A stretch of DNA of 64,000 nt from NCBI RefSeq assembly GCF_036322805.1, contig NZ_AP027272.1, positions 1,178,001-1,242,000 of the forward strand. Direction: 5' to 3'. The first letter of the stretch is position 1, and the number at the start of each line of letters is the position of its first letter. The DNA is from Planctobacterium marinum. GTDB taxonomy: Bacteria; Pseudomonadota; Gammaproteobacteria; Enterobacterales; Alteromonadaceae. Shown here piece after piece: positions 42,779 through 51,756 of this stretch. The notes beneath the pieces are model-generated. The model worked only from the letters and a program-made list of their open reading frames with translations, had not been told where the DNA came from and made no database searches. Made by a program: the position numbers and the translations under genes.

Positions 42779-44744
42779 ATGAAAACAATCGCTTTTGCGA
42801 TAGCCTTCGGTGTTTTGATAATACCCTGCCAGGCTGAGGATACCCTCAATGAGCTGGCAGATTTTTCATTTGAAGAGTTGCTCAACGTTAATGTGGCCAC
42901 CGCGGGCAAGTTTGTGCAAAGCCGTGAGCAATCCCCTGCGGTTATATCAATTTTAAGTAAAGAAGATATTGCCAGTTACGGGGCACAAAATTTACTGGAG
43001 GTATTGCAACGATTACCCAGCGTGCAAATGATGGGCTCCTTCTTTTACCCGCAAAATCTGGCAGTTATTCGCGGCACTCAATTGACCCATTCAAACAATG
43101 AAGTATTAATACTTATCAATGGTCGCCCCTTGAGAGATAGTTTTACCGGCGGTCAGAATTTTGCAATTTTTTCCGCTTTTCCCGTCTCAAGTATTCAGCA
43201 AATAGAAATGATCAGAGGGCCTGGTTCAGTACTCTATGGCAGCAATGCTTTTTTGGGGGTGATCAACATCATTACTCATACTGATAGTGTCCAACAGCTG
43301 CACCTGGCTATTGGCGAAGATGGTAAAGCCAATGCCGAGTTAAACTGGGGGGAGAGCCTCGAAAACGGTTATTGGAATGTCGCCGGAAAACTTTATTCAG
43401 AGTCGGGATGGCGCCATAGTGCCATTGACAATCGAGGTCAATCAGGAGCCTTTGATGCTGGAGAGAAAAACGCCAGCTTAGTGTTATCCGGTAAGCAGGG
43501 ACAGTTTACCTGGTCCGGTGCGATTATGCGCAGTGAACAAGACTTCTGGGGGGCCGTTTCGGTCTGGTCTGGTGATCCTCCACAAACACAGCGTCAGGTT
43601 ACCTCACAGCGCACTACACTGGATATCGGTTACCAGTTGACCCTGTCACAAGAGCAATATATTGATACCAACCTCAGTTATTCGGGGTCTGACTTTAGTC
43701 ATTACAATTATGATGCGTTGTCTGATAATTGGTTGGCGGAGGTCACCTGGCATCACACTGATATCTGGGAAGGCCATTTATTAGTGGGGGGGGACGGTAT
43801 GGCATCAGGAGGTGGATACACAAGACGGTATGCGCGCGGCGCCTATACCCGGTTTTTCTCGCAATTGGGAAAATGCCTATCTGCAGTTTCAGACGGAAGA
43901 CCTCGAGCGTCTTAATGGCTTTATCGGTATCCAATATAACAAGGTACCAGATGTAAAAGGTAAATGGGTGTTCCGTGGAGGACTAAACTGGACCATAGAT
44001 GCACAAAGCGGCATCAAGCTGTTGTGGGGGGAAGCTTTCCGGGCCGCTTATTCTGTAGAGACTAATTTTGACTTAGTTGTTTGCTGCGATGCCGATGGTA
44101 ACAATCGAGGTGGACTGAGAGGTAATCCGGGCTTGGAGCCCGAGGAAATCGAAACCTTAGAGGTTCAGTATTACAGCAACAACGAACAAACTCATTGGGC
44201 GTTGACTGGGTTTCGCAGCGAGTTGACTAATTTAATTGGTCGCACTCGTGCAGCAGATAGAGTTCTGGATTTTATTAATACCGGTAGCCTTGACTCTTGG
44301 GGGCTGGAGTGGGAAATGAAGCATTTCTTTAGTGCTGACCTGCAATTGGATGCAGCCTTTACATGGCAGAAAAATGAGGCCCATGGTAAGGATGATTACA
44401 CGCTGATGCCCGACTGGTTACTTAAAATAGGTATGTCGAAGACCTTTGCCTCAGGTAGTCAGATTTCTGCGTTCCTAAACGCCCAAGATGCCTTTCATTC
44501 CAACACTATCCGCAGTCCAAACGCACAACCGGTCAATCCCGAAGCAGATAGTCGCTTTGAATTGACGTTACATTATCGTCACCCACTGAATTGGTTGAGT
44601 GATGCACAGAGTGTTCTGAGTATCTATGTTACTAATGCACTTGATGATGAGCTTTATCAACCCGACATTGCGGGGGGCAGTATTAACACGCATCCAGCAG
44701 GTGCCGGGAGGCAGGCTAATATCGGGCTATCTGTGATTTTTTAA
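42779..44744 (+). pseudogene. TonB-dependent receptor, frameshifted at a G8 tract
   Basis: Two frames together make one receptor of about 654 residues. The first (42779 on) has a signal peptide, a TonB-box-like N-terminus, the plug domain (SREQSPAVISILSKEDIASYG, NNEVLILINGRPL, SIQQIEMIRGPGSVLYGSNAFLGVINIIT) and early barrel strands, then runs out of frame at 43915. The second supplies the remaining barrel strands from about 43794 to a C-terminus ending in NIGLSVIF. The shift falls at eight Gs, 43786-43793; seven or ten would join GHLLVGG to TVWHQEVDTQDG and keep one frame. It would import a nutrient such as iron complexes or vitamin across the outer membrane; ligand unknown. Confidence 0.85.
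43786..43793 (+). repeat. Homopolymeric G8 tract in receptor gene
   Basis: Eight consecutive Gs mark where the receptor leaves its reading frame. Loss of one G or gain of two restores it. G tracts of this length are typical sites of slipped-strand mispairing in phase-variable surface proteins, and are also common sequencing-error positions. Confidence 0.85.
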
Positions 44745-44812
44745 CCAGGGCTGGATTTTCTCCCCCTAACTCGCCACTATTACTAGCTTGTTCACCTTTT
44801 AAAGTGTCTTTT

Positions 44813-45637
44813 ATGTCTATTAATAACCAAGAATTTCCCGGAGTAGCCCGAATATTGTGGGTAATGGAACAGCTGCGGCATCCGGTCTCGGGGTGTCCAT
44901 GGGACAAAGAGCAAACCTTCGACAGTATTGTGCCTTTTACTATTGAAGAGGCTTATGAAGTCGCCGATGCCATTGCAGAAGGTAACATGGCAGACATCAA
45001 AGACGAATTGGGCGATTTATTATTCCAGGTGGTGTTTTATGCGCAGTTGGGACAAGAGCAGGCGGCGTTTAACTTTGACCAAATCGCGGAGCATGTTGCT
45101 GAAAAGCTGATAAGACGCCACCCTCATGTATTTTCCGATAGCCAGATTAAAACGGAAGAAGAACTCAATGCTAATTGGGAAGCCATTAAGCAACGGGAGC
45201 GGCAAGAGCAAGGTAAAGTGGAAGATGGCAGTATTCTTGCTAATATCCCCAAAGGGATGGTACCGATGAAAAGAGCCATCAAGCTACAAAAGCGCTGTGC
45301 CAAAGTGGGATTTGATTGGCATGACAAACAGCAAGTGGCGGATAAAATACAAGAAGAGATTGCAGAGGTAATAGAGGCTTGCGAGCAACAGGACAGCGAA
45401 GCGCTATCAGAAGAAGTTGGCGATCTGCTATTTGCTACCTTGAATCTGGCGAGGCATTGTAATGTCGACCCGGAGCACGCGCTATTAAAAGCCAATCGCA
45501 AGTTTGAACGGCGCTTCCGCCAGGTAGAAGAACTGGCGACTGCCCAGCAAGAACAGGGACTGCAAGCCATGTCATTGCAAGAGCTAGAACTATTATGGCA
45601 GCAGGTCAAAGTAACTGAAAAACAGGATAATCCCTGA
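44813..45637 (+). CDS. mazG: Nucleoside triphosphate pyrophosphohydrolase MazG
   Basis: 274 residues from ATG 44813; a GTG at 44804 is possible. Two tandem MazG domains are present: the first with CPWDKEQTFDSIVPFTIEEAYE and KDELGDLLFQVVFYA, the second with EEIAEVIEACEQ and SEEVGDLLFATLNLARH, carrying the EExxE and ExxD metal motifs. MazG hydrolyses NTPs and dNTPs to monophosphate and pyrophosphate. In E. coli mazG follows relA and precedes pyrG; here a sensor and receptor separate it from relA, and the next gene overlaps it by one base. Confidence 0.93.
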   Translation: MSINNQEFPGVARILWVMEQLRHPVSGCPWDKEQTFDSIVPFTIEEAYEVADAIAEGNMADIKDELGDLLFQVVFYAQLGQEQAAFNFDQIAEHVAEKLIRRHPHVFSDSQIKTEEELNANWEAIKQRERQEQGKVEDGSILANIPKGMVPMKRAIKLQKRCAKVGFDWHDKQQVADKIQEEIAEVIEACEQQDSEALSEEVGDLLFATLNLARHCNVDPEHALLKANRKFERRFRQVEELATAQQEQGLQAMSLQELELLWQQVKVTEKQDNP

Positions 45638-46056
45638 TGAGTGAATTGATGCTTTCGGGAGGGTGTTTCTGCGGTAAGGTGACTTTTAACGTACATGGCA
45701 CACCCAATGCCAGCTATTTTTGTCATTGTCAGCAGTGTCGCAAACTGACAGGATCGGCACATGCCAGCAATATGCAGATCAAGCCAGATGCCGTAGATTT
45801 TACCCAAGGTAAGGATTGGATAAATGAATTCTCCTGCCCCACAGGCAGAGCCTTTAGTAATGCTTTTTGCCGTAACTGTGGCTCTGGACTACCCTTCATG
45901 GGCAAGTCAGGTGAATGGATGTATGTGCCTATTGGTAGCCTTGACAATCCACCCGTTGATTTAATTGACTACAATATTTTCTGGGATGACAAAGCCAATT
46001 GGTACGAGGCTGGTATTAAAGCTAAACGTTGTTCACAGTTTCCATCCGAGGAGTAA
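45637..46056 (+). CDS. GFA (glutathione-dependent formaldehyde-activating)-family protein
   Basis: 139 residues. Zinc ligands follow the family pattern: CFCGKV near residue 11, CHCQQCRK near 31 and CRNCGS near 73. The Mss4-like fold is clear. Although named after a glutathione-formaldehyde enzyme, most members have no proven activity, so no reaction is claimed. The start overlaps the mazG stop (TGATG), indicating translational coupling. Confidence 0.88.
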   Translation: MSELMLSGGCFCGKVTFNVHGTPNASYFCHCQQCRKLTGSAHASNMQIKPDAVDFTQGKDWINEFSCPTGRAFSNAFCRNCGSGLPFMGKSGEWMYVPIGSLDNPPVDLIDYNIFWDDKANWYEAGIKAKRCSQFPSEE

Positions 46057-46754
46057 TGGTTTTGAGGGTAATTGGCATATTGGGGGGCATGAGTTGGCAA
46101 AGTACGCAAGGCTATTATCAACTGATAAATCAGGGCGTTGCGGATAGGTTAGGGGGCCTGCATTCTGCTGAAATTCTCATCCGCAGTGTTGATTTTGCGC
46201 CCATTGCGCAAATGCAAAAACAAGAGCAATGGGGACAGATGGCGGATTTATTGTGTTCTCATGCTAAGTCCCTGGAAAAGGCCGGAGCCGATTGTGTTCT
46301 AATTGGCACCAATACCATGCATCTGGTTGCAGATGAAGTTGCCGCAGCAATTAGCATCCCGTTGTTACATATCGCAGATGCCACTGCAAAAGCCATACAA
46401 AGCGCAAACCTTAACAAAGTCGCTTTGCTGGGCACGGTATTCACCATGCAAAAAGACTTTTATAAGGGACGTATCAAGGAGTTGTTTGGTATTGATGTTA
46501 TTGTGCCTCATGCAGCCGAACAAGCCCTGATTAATAAGATTATTTATGATGAGCTGTGTCTTGGCAGGATTAATCCTGGCTCAGAAGAAACTTACCTCAA
46601 GGTTATCAGAGAATTAGAGGCTCAAGGCGCTCAAGCGGTAATTTTAGGGTGTACAGAGATCGGACTGCTGGTAAAACAGAAAAACTGCAGTTTACCGCTG
46701 TTTGACACCACACAAATACACGCAACATCTGCAATTGAATTTGCTTTGACATGA
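46056..46754 (+). CDS. Aspartate/glutamate racemase family protein
   Basis: 232 residues from ATG 46056, which overlaps the GFA stop and has GAGGAG just upstream. The fold motifs GILGGMSWQSTQGYYQLIN, LIGTNTMHL (first catalytic site; Thr-Asn-Thr instead of the usual Cys) and VILGCTEIGLLV (second Cys) place it in the Asp/Glu racemase superfamily, near YgeA. The first catalytic Cys appears replaced by Thr in the NTM stretch, a variant also found among YgeA-like proteins. Substrate unknown. Confidence 0.85.
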   Translation: MVLRVIGILGGMSWQSTQGYYQLINQGVADRLGGLHSAEILIRSVDFAPIAQMQKQEQWGQMADLLCSHAKSLEKAGADCVLIGTNTMHLVADEVAAAISIPLLHIADATAKAIQSANLNKVALLGTVFTMQKDFYKGRIKELFGIDVIVPHAAEQALINKIIYDELCLGRINPGSEETYLKVIRELEAQGAQAVILGCTEIGLLVKQKNCSLPLFDTTQIHATSAIEFALT

Positions 46755-47224
46755 CGCACGTTTCCGGTTTACTCAGAAAACCTCGAAAAGATGAGGCCGC
46801 CCGCTTAACGGAACTGGCACTAGCATCAAAGCAATATTGGGGATATTCCGATGACTTCATCGCTGATTGTCGCGCAGAGTTGAGGGTCACACCTGATAAG
46901 TTATTGGCGGCGCAATATCGATTTAAATTACTTGAATCAGCGGGAGATATCGCGGGGTTTTATTGTCTGGAACAGCACACCGACAGGCATTTTGAAGTGG
47001 AAGCACTGTTTGTCGCACCTGAGTATGTCGGTTGTGGAGTGGGAAGGTTGTTATGGCGGGATTTAGTGGCGATTGCTCAGCAGTCCGGTGCAAAGATGCT
47101 ATCTATTGCTTCTGATCCAAACGCCGAGAACTTTTATTTAAAAATGGGCGCAAAACGCGTCTCACTCATTCCTTCTAAGAGTATTGTCGGGCGAACATTA
47201 CCGCTTTTGGAATTCAGGCTCTAA
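46751..47224 (+). CDS. GNAT-family N-acetyltransferase
   Basis: 157 residues. The acetyl-CoA loop EALFVAPEYVGCGVGRLLWRDLV (about 82-104) and the following ASDPNAENFYLKMGAKRV match the GNAT fold. It overlaps the racemase gene by 4 bp (ATGA) and ends the mazG operon. The acceptor is unknown. Confidence 0.87.
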   Translation: MTHVSGLLRKPRKDEAARLTELALASKQYWGYSDDFIADCRAELRVTPDKLLAAQYRFKLLESAGDIAGFYCLEQHTDRHFEVEALFVAPEYVGCGVGRLLWRDLVAIAQQSGAKMLSIASDPNAENFYLKMGAKRVSLIPSKSIVGRTLPLLEFRL

Positions 47225-47277
47225 GCTCAAATACCTATTGGTATTGCCTCTCTTACTTAGGTATTGGAGCAGATAAT

Positions 47278-47312
47278 TTCGCTTTTTTCTGAATTATGTT
47301 CGCTTTTTTCTG
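47278..47312. repeat. Two 14-bp direct repeats 21 bp apart
   Basis: TTCGCTTTTTTCTG occurs at 47278-47291 and again at 47299-47312, one period of 21 bp. Upstream, AATACC-TATT-GGTATT forms a short palindrome at about 47230-47245. Both lie before the microprotein gene at 47378 and could bind a regulator on one DNA face. Confidence 0.5.
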
Positions 47313-47377
47313 CTTTTTTACTGGCCATGTCCTTGTCAATATAACAACCTGATAAATGTTTTGAGAGGGCCTCGAAC

Positions 47378-47467
47378 ATGCCAAACGACAATAGTGAAAA
47401 ATTAGGAGCTGCCGTAATGAGCCTGATTGCTGCTTGCGTTTGGGGCTATGCGGTACTCAATATCTAA
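47378..47467 (+). CDS. 29-residue single-helix microprotein
   Basis: The frame MPNDNSEKLG continues to AACVWGYAVLNI and stops at TAA 47465. The polar N-terminus and a hydrophobic C-terminal helix (AAVMSLIAACVWGYAVLNI) suggest a small inner-membrane peptide. GAGAGGG ends about 9 bp before the ATG, a good ribosome site. It stands alone between the GNAT gene and the convergent unknown gene. No homologue is recognised. Confidence 0.5.
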   Translation: MPNDNSEKLGAAVMSLIAACVWGYAVLNI

Positions 47468-47518
47468 CCTGCGAGCTGCACGAGAGTCTATCTGAAATGG
47501 TTTTTCTAACGCTGCCGT

Positions 47519-47929
47519 TTATGATGAAGCGGCAGAAATTTGTTCATTTACCCACGCAATGGCTTCGTCTGTGGAGTTGAAAAACTGGTGGGGCTCACCA
47601 GCTTGGCCATAAATGGTCTTCAGGTGCTGTTTCGCCATTGCTGGCACGTCACAATGAACAGTGACCAACCCAGTGGCTACACGACCAAGCAGTTTTTCTT
47701 GTTTAACGATATCCACCAGTTTTTCGGCGGCTTCGGGCACGTGCACAGGCTGCCCGTAAAAATCTCCCACCATACCCCAAGGCTTGTTATAAAGGGGCGT
47801 AGTTAAAGCAATAAATTCGTCTGCGGCGGCATTCATGGACTCCAAATTCCAAGGCCCAGTGCCTTTAAACACGATGATACGACCCACAAGTTGCGCTTCA
47901 AATTTTCCGTGCTGTTTAAATCCTGCCAT
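47519..47929 (-). CDS. Cytoplasmic protein of unknown function
   Basis: 136 residues, no signal peptide or membrane helix. The pattern RIIVFKGTGPWNLESMNAAADEFIAL and later WGMVGDFYGQPVHVPEAAEKLVDI alternates strands and helices and resembles the STAS/SpoIIAA-like fold, though no phosphorylatable Ser is clear. I do not name a family. It is transcribed towards the microprotein gene. Confidence 0.7.
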   Translation of the reverse strand: MAGFKQHGKFEAQLVGRIIVFKGTGPWNLESMNAAADEFIALTTPLYNKPWGMVGDFYGQPVHVPEAAEKLVDIVKQEKLLGRVATGLVTVHCDVPAMAKQHLKTIYGQAGEPHQFFNSTDEAIAWVNEQISAASS

Positions 47930-48105
47930 AAGATCGCTTCTATGATTCCATATAAAAGAAGAGTTTAAGACCCTTTATCACCTTTGAAAATAGTATATTA
48001 GTCGTACCTTTTTACAAAATTAATTGTGCGGAAAAATTGTGATTTACCTCCCTGAACGGGTAAGGTGACAAAATAGTATTAAAACGACGCTTAAACGGAC
48101 TAGCG

Positions 48106-48570
48106 ATGGCAAACTATCACCTTGCTCAACTGAACACAGCCACAGCATTAGCTTCATTGGATTCTCCAGTAATGCAGGAGTTTGTGGATAACCTCGAAAG
48201 AATCAACTCCCTTGGCGAGTCCTTTCCAGGCTTTATCTGGCGTATGAAAGATGACACTGGTAATGCAACCGGCATTCCGGTTTATAACGATCCTGATATT
48301 ATTGCCAATTTAACCGTTTGGCGGGATCCTGAAAGTTTAAAGTCGTTTCTTTTCAAAACTGAACATGCTCATTTTTTGAAACGCAAAAAAGAGTGGTTCA
48401 AAGCAGTGAAGGAGGCCACCTATGTTCTTTGGTGGATACCCCAAGGACACATACCCACGCTGTCTGAAGCGAAAGACAAGTTAGCTTATCTCAGAACATA
48501 CGGCGACACTGCAAGCGCATTTTCATTTAAGAAGCTGTTAACGCCTACACAGGCTATGGAGGCACAATGA
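48106..48570 (+). CDS. DUF3291 protein
   Basis: 154 residues. NYHLAQLNTATALASLDSPVMQEF, then SFPGFIWRMKDD, then LTVWRDPESLKSFLFKTEHAHFLKRKKEWF and LWWIPQGHIPTLSEAKDKLAYL are the conserved blocks of DUF3291, a dimeric alpha-beta barrel (ABM-like) family. Function unknown. It overlaps the downstream hemolysin-III gene by 4 bp. Confidence 0.9.
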   Translation: MANYHLAQLNTATALASLDSPVMQEFVDNLERINSLGESFPGFIWRMKDDTGNATGIPVYNDPDIIANLTVWRDPESLKSFLFKTEHAHFLKRKKEWFKAVKEATYVLWWIPQGHIPTLSEAKDKLAYLRTYGDTASAFSFKKLLTPTQAMEAQ

Positions 48571-49205
48571 GCGCTGAAGCGGCTCAGTATTCGCAATGTG
48601 AAGAACAAATCAACATCTGGTCTCATTTTATTGGTTTGCTTTTAGCCTGTGCCGGTTTGGTGATGCTGGTGCTCAAAAGCTATTCGCTGAGTTACGTTGC
48701 TCTAATCTCGGCGGTTATTTTTGGCTTTAGCATGGTACTTTTGTTTTTGGCTTCAACTCTGTATCACCGTGCCACCAATCCTGGCGTAAGAGCGAGATTA
48801 AGAGTACTGGATCACTGTGCTATCTTTGTGTTTATTGCCGGCACTTATACCCCTTTTACACTTTTAATATTGCCCGCTGCAACAGGTTGGTGGATTTTCG
48901 GTATTAGCTGGGCTTTGGCAACGATTGGCATTACCCTCAAATTATTTTTTACCGGCCGCTTCAAGTTACTCTCTACGGGAGTATATTTGTTCATGGGCTG
49001 GCTTATTGTTTTCGTGGGTAAAACCTTACTTGAAAACCTGTCCTCGCAAGGATTTGTATGGCTTGCTGCGGGTGGGGTGGTGTATACAGTTGGTGCGCTA
49101 TTGTATTCCTTTAAACGTCTTGCCTATACCCATGCCGCGTTCCATATTATGGTGATGATTGGTGGGGGCTGTCACTATTACGCCATTTACCAGCACGTTT
49201 TGTGA
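48567..49205 (+). CDS. Hemolysin III / YqfA (PAQR-like) membrane protein
   Basis: 212 residues with seven membrane helices. The family markers are visible: an N-terminal NIWSHFIGLLLACAG, the FLASTLYHRATNP His region, DHCAIFVFIAGTYTPFTL, and the C-terminal HAAFHIMVMIGGGCHYYAI. These His, Asp and Ser residues form the zinc site of the PAQR/CREST superfamily. Despite the name, the bacterial role is likely in membrane lipid homeostasis. It is coupled to the DUF3291 gene. Confidence 0.92.
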   Translation: MSAEAAQYSQCEEQINIWSHFIGLLLACAGLVMLVLKSYSLSYVALISAVIFGFSMVLLFLASTLYHRATNPGVRARLRVLDHCAIFVFIAGTYTPFTLLILPAATGWWIFGISWALATIGITLKLFFTGRFKLLSTGVYLFMGWLIVFVGKTLLENLSSQGFVWLAAGGVVYTVGALLYSFKRLAYTHAAFHIMVMIGGGCHYYAIYQHVL

Positions 49206-49264
49206 GGACATTGTCCGCCTAAAGGCGAACCTACAAAAAGTTTACAAAAGCACCCGGAAACAAA

Positions 49265-49294
49265 AAAGCCACATAACAATGTGGCTTTGTTTTT
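49265..49294. terminator. Bidirectional terminator between hlyIII-type gene and rpoS
   Basis: AAAGCCACAT (49265-49274) pairs with ATGTGGCTTT (49279-49288) around an AACA loop. A-rich sequence on the left and GTTTTTA on the right give U-runs in both directions, fitting the convergent genes. Confidence 0.85.
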
Positions 49295-49307
49295 AGGTTG
49301 AACCTGA

Positions 49308-50287
49308 TTATTGCAGCTTGTTAAACAAAGACTCCAAACTCAAACCTTGTTGCGACAGAATCTCCCGCAATCTGCGCAGTGCTTCCACCTGGATTTGTCT
49401 TACACGCTCACGCGTTAAGCCTATCTCGGCGCCTACATCCTCAAGTGTTGATGGCTCGTAGCCTAATAAGCCAAAACGTCGGGCAAGTACTTCTCTTTGT
49501 TTCGGATTAAGCTCACCCAACCATTCCACAATGTTGCAACGAATGTCGTTATCTTGTACTTCATCTTCTGGACCACTGCCCGCTCATCGGCAATGACGTC
49601 TAACAGCGCTTTGTCATTTTCACTGCCAATCGGCGTGTCTACAGAAGTAATACGCTCATTAAGGCGCAACATTTTTGCCACGTCTTTCACGGGTTTTTGT
49701 AGCGCTTCAGCGATTTCTTCTGCGGTCGGTTCGTGATCCAATTTCTGCGCTAGTTCTCTGGCTGCACGCAAATACACGTTGAGCTCTTTAACTACATGAA
49801 TCGGCAATCGAATAGTACGAGTTTGATTCATAATGGCGCGTTCAATTGTCTGGCGAATCCACCAGGTAGCGTAGGTTGAGAAGCGGAAGCCACGTTCTGG
49901 ATCAAACTTCTCAACGGCGCGGATCAAACCGAGATTGCCTTCTTCGATTAAATCCAGTAGAGCCAAACCGCGGTTGTTGTAACGACGCGCGATTTTAACA
50001 ACCAAACGCAGGTTACTGACTATCATGCGTTTACGCGAAGCTTCGTCTCCCTTGAGAGCTCGGCGTGCAAAATAAACTTCTTCTTCAGCTGAAAGTAATG
50101 GTGAAAATCCTATCTCTCCAAGGTAGAGTTGTGTGGCGTCAAGATTCTTATGAATTTCTTCCTGACCGGCAAGTATGTCTTCGAGTGCGTCACTTTGATC
50201 TATTTCCTCGACTTCCATATCTGAAGCTTCTTCATCCAGATTTTCTGAGGCAGCAAGTTCAATGACTGAGGTACTATTATTGGCCAT
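49308..50287 (-). pseudogene. rpoS: RNA polymerase sigma factor RpoS, one-base frameshift
   Basis: The N-terminal frame from ATG 50287 encodes regions 1.2 to 3 ([81 protein letters not shown] in pieces) up to [12 protein letters not shown]. It then leaves frame and stops at 49463. The missing part continues in the next frame as [35 protein letters not shown] and region 4.2 ([17 protein letters not shown]) to 49308. One extra base in the CC at 49573-49574 (GGTCC to GGGTCC on the coding strand) would rejoin them into a normal 326-residue sigma-S. As written, the protein is about 274 residues and lacks region 4, so it could not recognise -35 elements. Confidence 0.9.
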
Positions 50288-50358
50288 GAGTGAAGTCTCC
50301 TGTCATGGATTATCAGTTATACCTTTCCCACGTCATTTATTTTTATTATTATTCTGTA

Positions 50359-51165
50359 TTATCTTTTGGGTAAGTAACGTAGTGGGTCCACCGATTTACC
50401 TCTGTATCTTATCTCAAAGTGTAAGATTACCTGGCCGGTGTCGTCACTTCCCATTCTGGCTATCTGCTGTCCTGCTGATACCCATTGTTGTTCCTTAACT
50501 AACAATGCATCATTGTGAGCGTACGCACTGAGGTAAGCATCGGTATGTTTGATGATGATCAAATTACCGTATCCTCTCAACGCCTTGCCGGTATATACCA
50601 CTTTACCGTCTGCCGCTGCCTTAATAATGGCCCCGCGCTTATTGCTGATGTCGATGCCTTTGTTTCCAACTTCGCTAAGTGAAAATTTGCCAACCAATCG
50701 ACCGTAAGTTGGCCACACCCATTTCTTTACCGTCTTTGGAAAGGAATCAGGTGTTAACTTCTCCTTAACATAATGTCCACCATACGCCTCCTTTTTTTGA
50801 GGGTCAACTGATTGATTTGCAGGGTTTTTTGAGGTCTGACCAGTTGTTTTGGAAGATTTTTTGGCTTGTCGATTTTTTGACGCTACCAGGGTCAATTGCT
50901 GTCCAGGGTATATGCTATAAGGGGAGGGGATATTATTGAGGTGAGCGAGTTCGCGAAAATCTTTTCCCGCTTGGAAAGCTATGGAATATAAGGTGTCCCC
51001 TTTTTTGACTATATAATTTTTTGCTTTAAGAGTTCCCCTGTTTATATCTCTATAATCTTTCTGTGTGTTGAGTTGAACAACAGGGGCGGGAACATGGTTA
51101 GAGCTGCAAGCTGTCAGGATGACAGAGCAGATGAAAATGCAGAGGATCAGGTTAAAACGAGACAC
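50359..51165 (-). CDS. nlpD: Murein hydrolase activator lipoprotein NlpD
   Basis: 268 residues. A lipobox (SVILTACSS) makes it a lipoprotein. A LysM domain (NYIVKKGDTLYSIAFQAGKDFRELAHLN to YPGQQLTL) is followed by a Lys/Ser linker and an M23/LytM domain (WPTYGRLVGKF, GKVVYTGKALRGYGNLIIIKH, HFEIRYRGKSVDPLRYL). The usual His of the first metal motif is absent (NKGIDIS), as in E. coli NlpD, which activates amidase AmiC instead of cutting murein itself. It is the gene before rpoS, and in E. coli it contains the main rpoS promoter. Confidence 0.92.
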   Translation of the reverse strand: MSRFNLILCIFICSVILTACSSNHVPAPVVQLNTQKDYRDINRGTLKAKNYIVKKGDTLYSIAFQAGKDFRELAHLNNIPSPYSIYPGQQLTLVASKNRQAKKSSKTTGQTSKNPANQSVDPQKKEAYGGHYVKEKLTPDSFPKTVKKWVWPTYGRLVGKFSLSEVGNKGIDISNKRGAIIKAAADGKVVYTGKALRGYGNLIIIKHTDAYLSAYAHNDALLVKEQQWVSAGQQIARMGSDDTGQVILHFEIRYRGKSVDPLRYLPKR

Positions 51166-51177
51166 TCTGCACCACCA

Positions 51178-51756
51178 TTATCGGAAAATAAAATAGGCGA
51201 TAACTGCCAGCACAATGACAGTCCAGCCAATGGTGTCTACATGTTGTCTGAGTTTTTGCTCAAACGGTGCACCGCCCCAATACATTAGAGCTGCCACTAA
51301 AAAGAAACGGGCACCTCGTCCAATGGTTGATGCGATCACAAAAGGAATAAACGCCATGTGCAGCGCACCCGCGCTGATGGTAAATACTTTATAGGGAATG
51401 GGGGTAAATCCCGCCAGGAACACCACCCAAACACCATACTCAGAGAACCATTGCATGGCGTGATCCAGCTTGGCTTGATAGCCCCACTGTTCTACCAGCG
51501 GCTGAATTAACCCTTCAAAGGCAAACCAACCCAGAATAAAACCCAGGATACCGCCTAAAACCGAGCCTGCTGTGGTAATAAAGGCGTAATACCAAGCCTT
51601 CTGAGGTTTGGATAAGGCCATAGGGGCTAGCATAACATCCGGCGGAATGGGGAAAAATACCGACTCCGCAAAACTCATCCCACCCAAATACCATTGAGCG
51701 TGACGATGTTTCGCCCAATGCATGGTTGTGTCGTAACACCATTCAAAAATTTTCAC
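51178..51756 (-). CDS. yqaA: YqaA-family VTT/DedA-like membrane protein
   Basis: 192 residues. Several membrane helices and the family blocks MSFAESVFFPIPPDVMLAPMAL, GSVLGGILGFILGW and FLAGFTPIPYKVFTISAGALHM are clear. The latter is a VTT-domain re-entrant motif. YqaA/DedA-related proteins are thought to act in lipid or ion transport across the inner membrane. Its start overlaps the end of pcm by 4 bp and it precedes nlpD. Confidence 0.88.
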   Translation of the reverse strand: MKIFEWCYDTTMHWAKHRHAQWYLGGMSFAESVFFPIPPDVMLAPMALSKPQKAWYYAFITTAGSVLGGILGFILGWFAFEGLIQPLVEQWGYQAKLDHAMQWFSEYGVWVVFLAGFTPIPYKVFTISAGALHMAFIPFVIASTIGRGARFFLVAALMYWGGAPFEQKLRQHVDTIGWTVIVLAVIAYFIFR

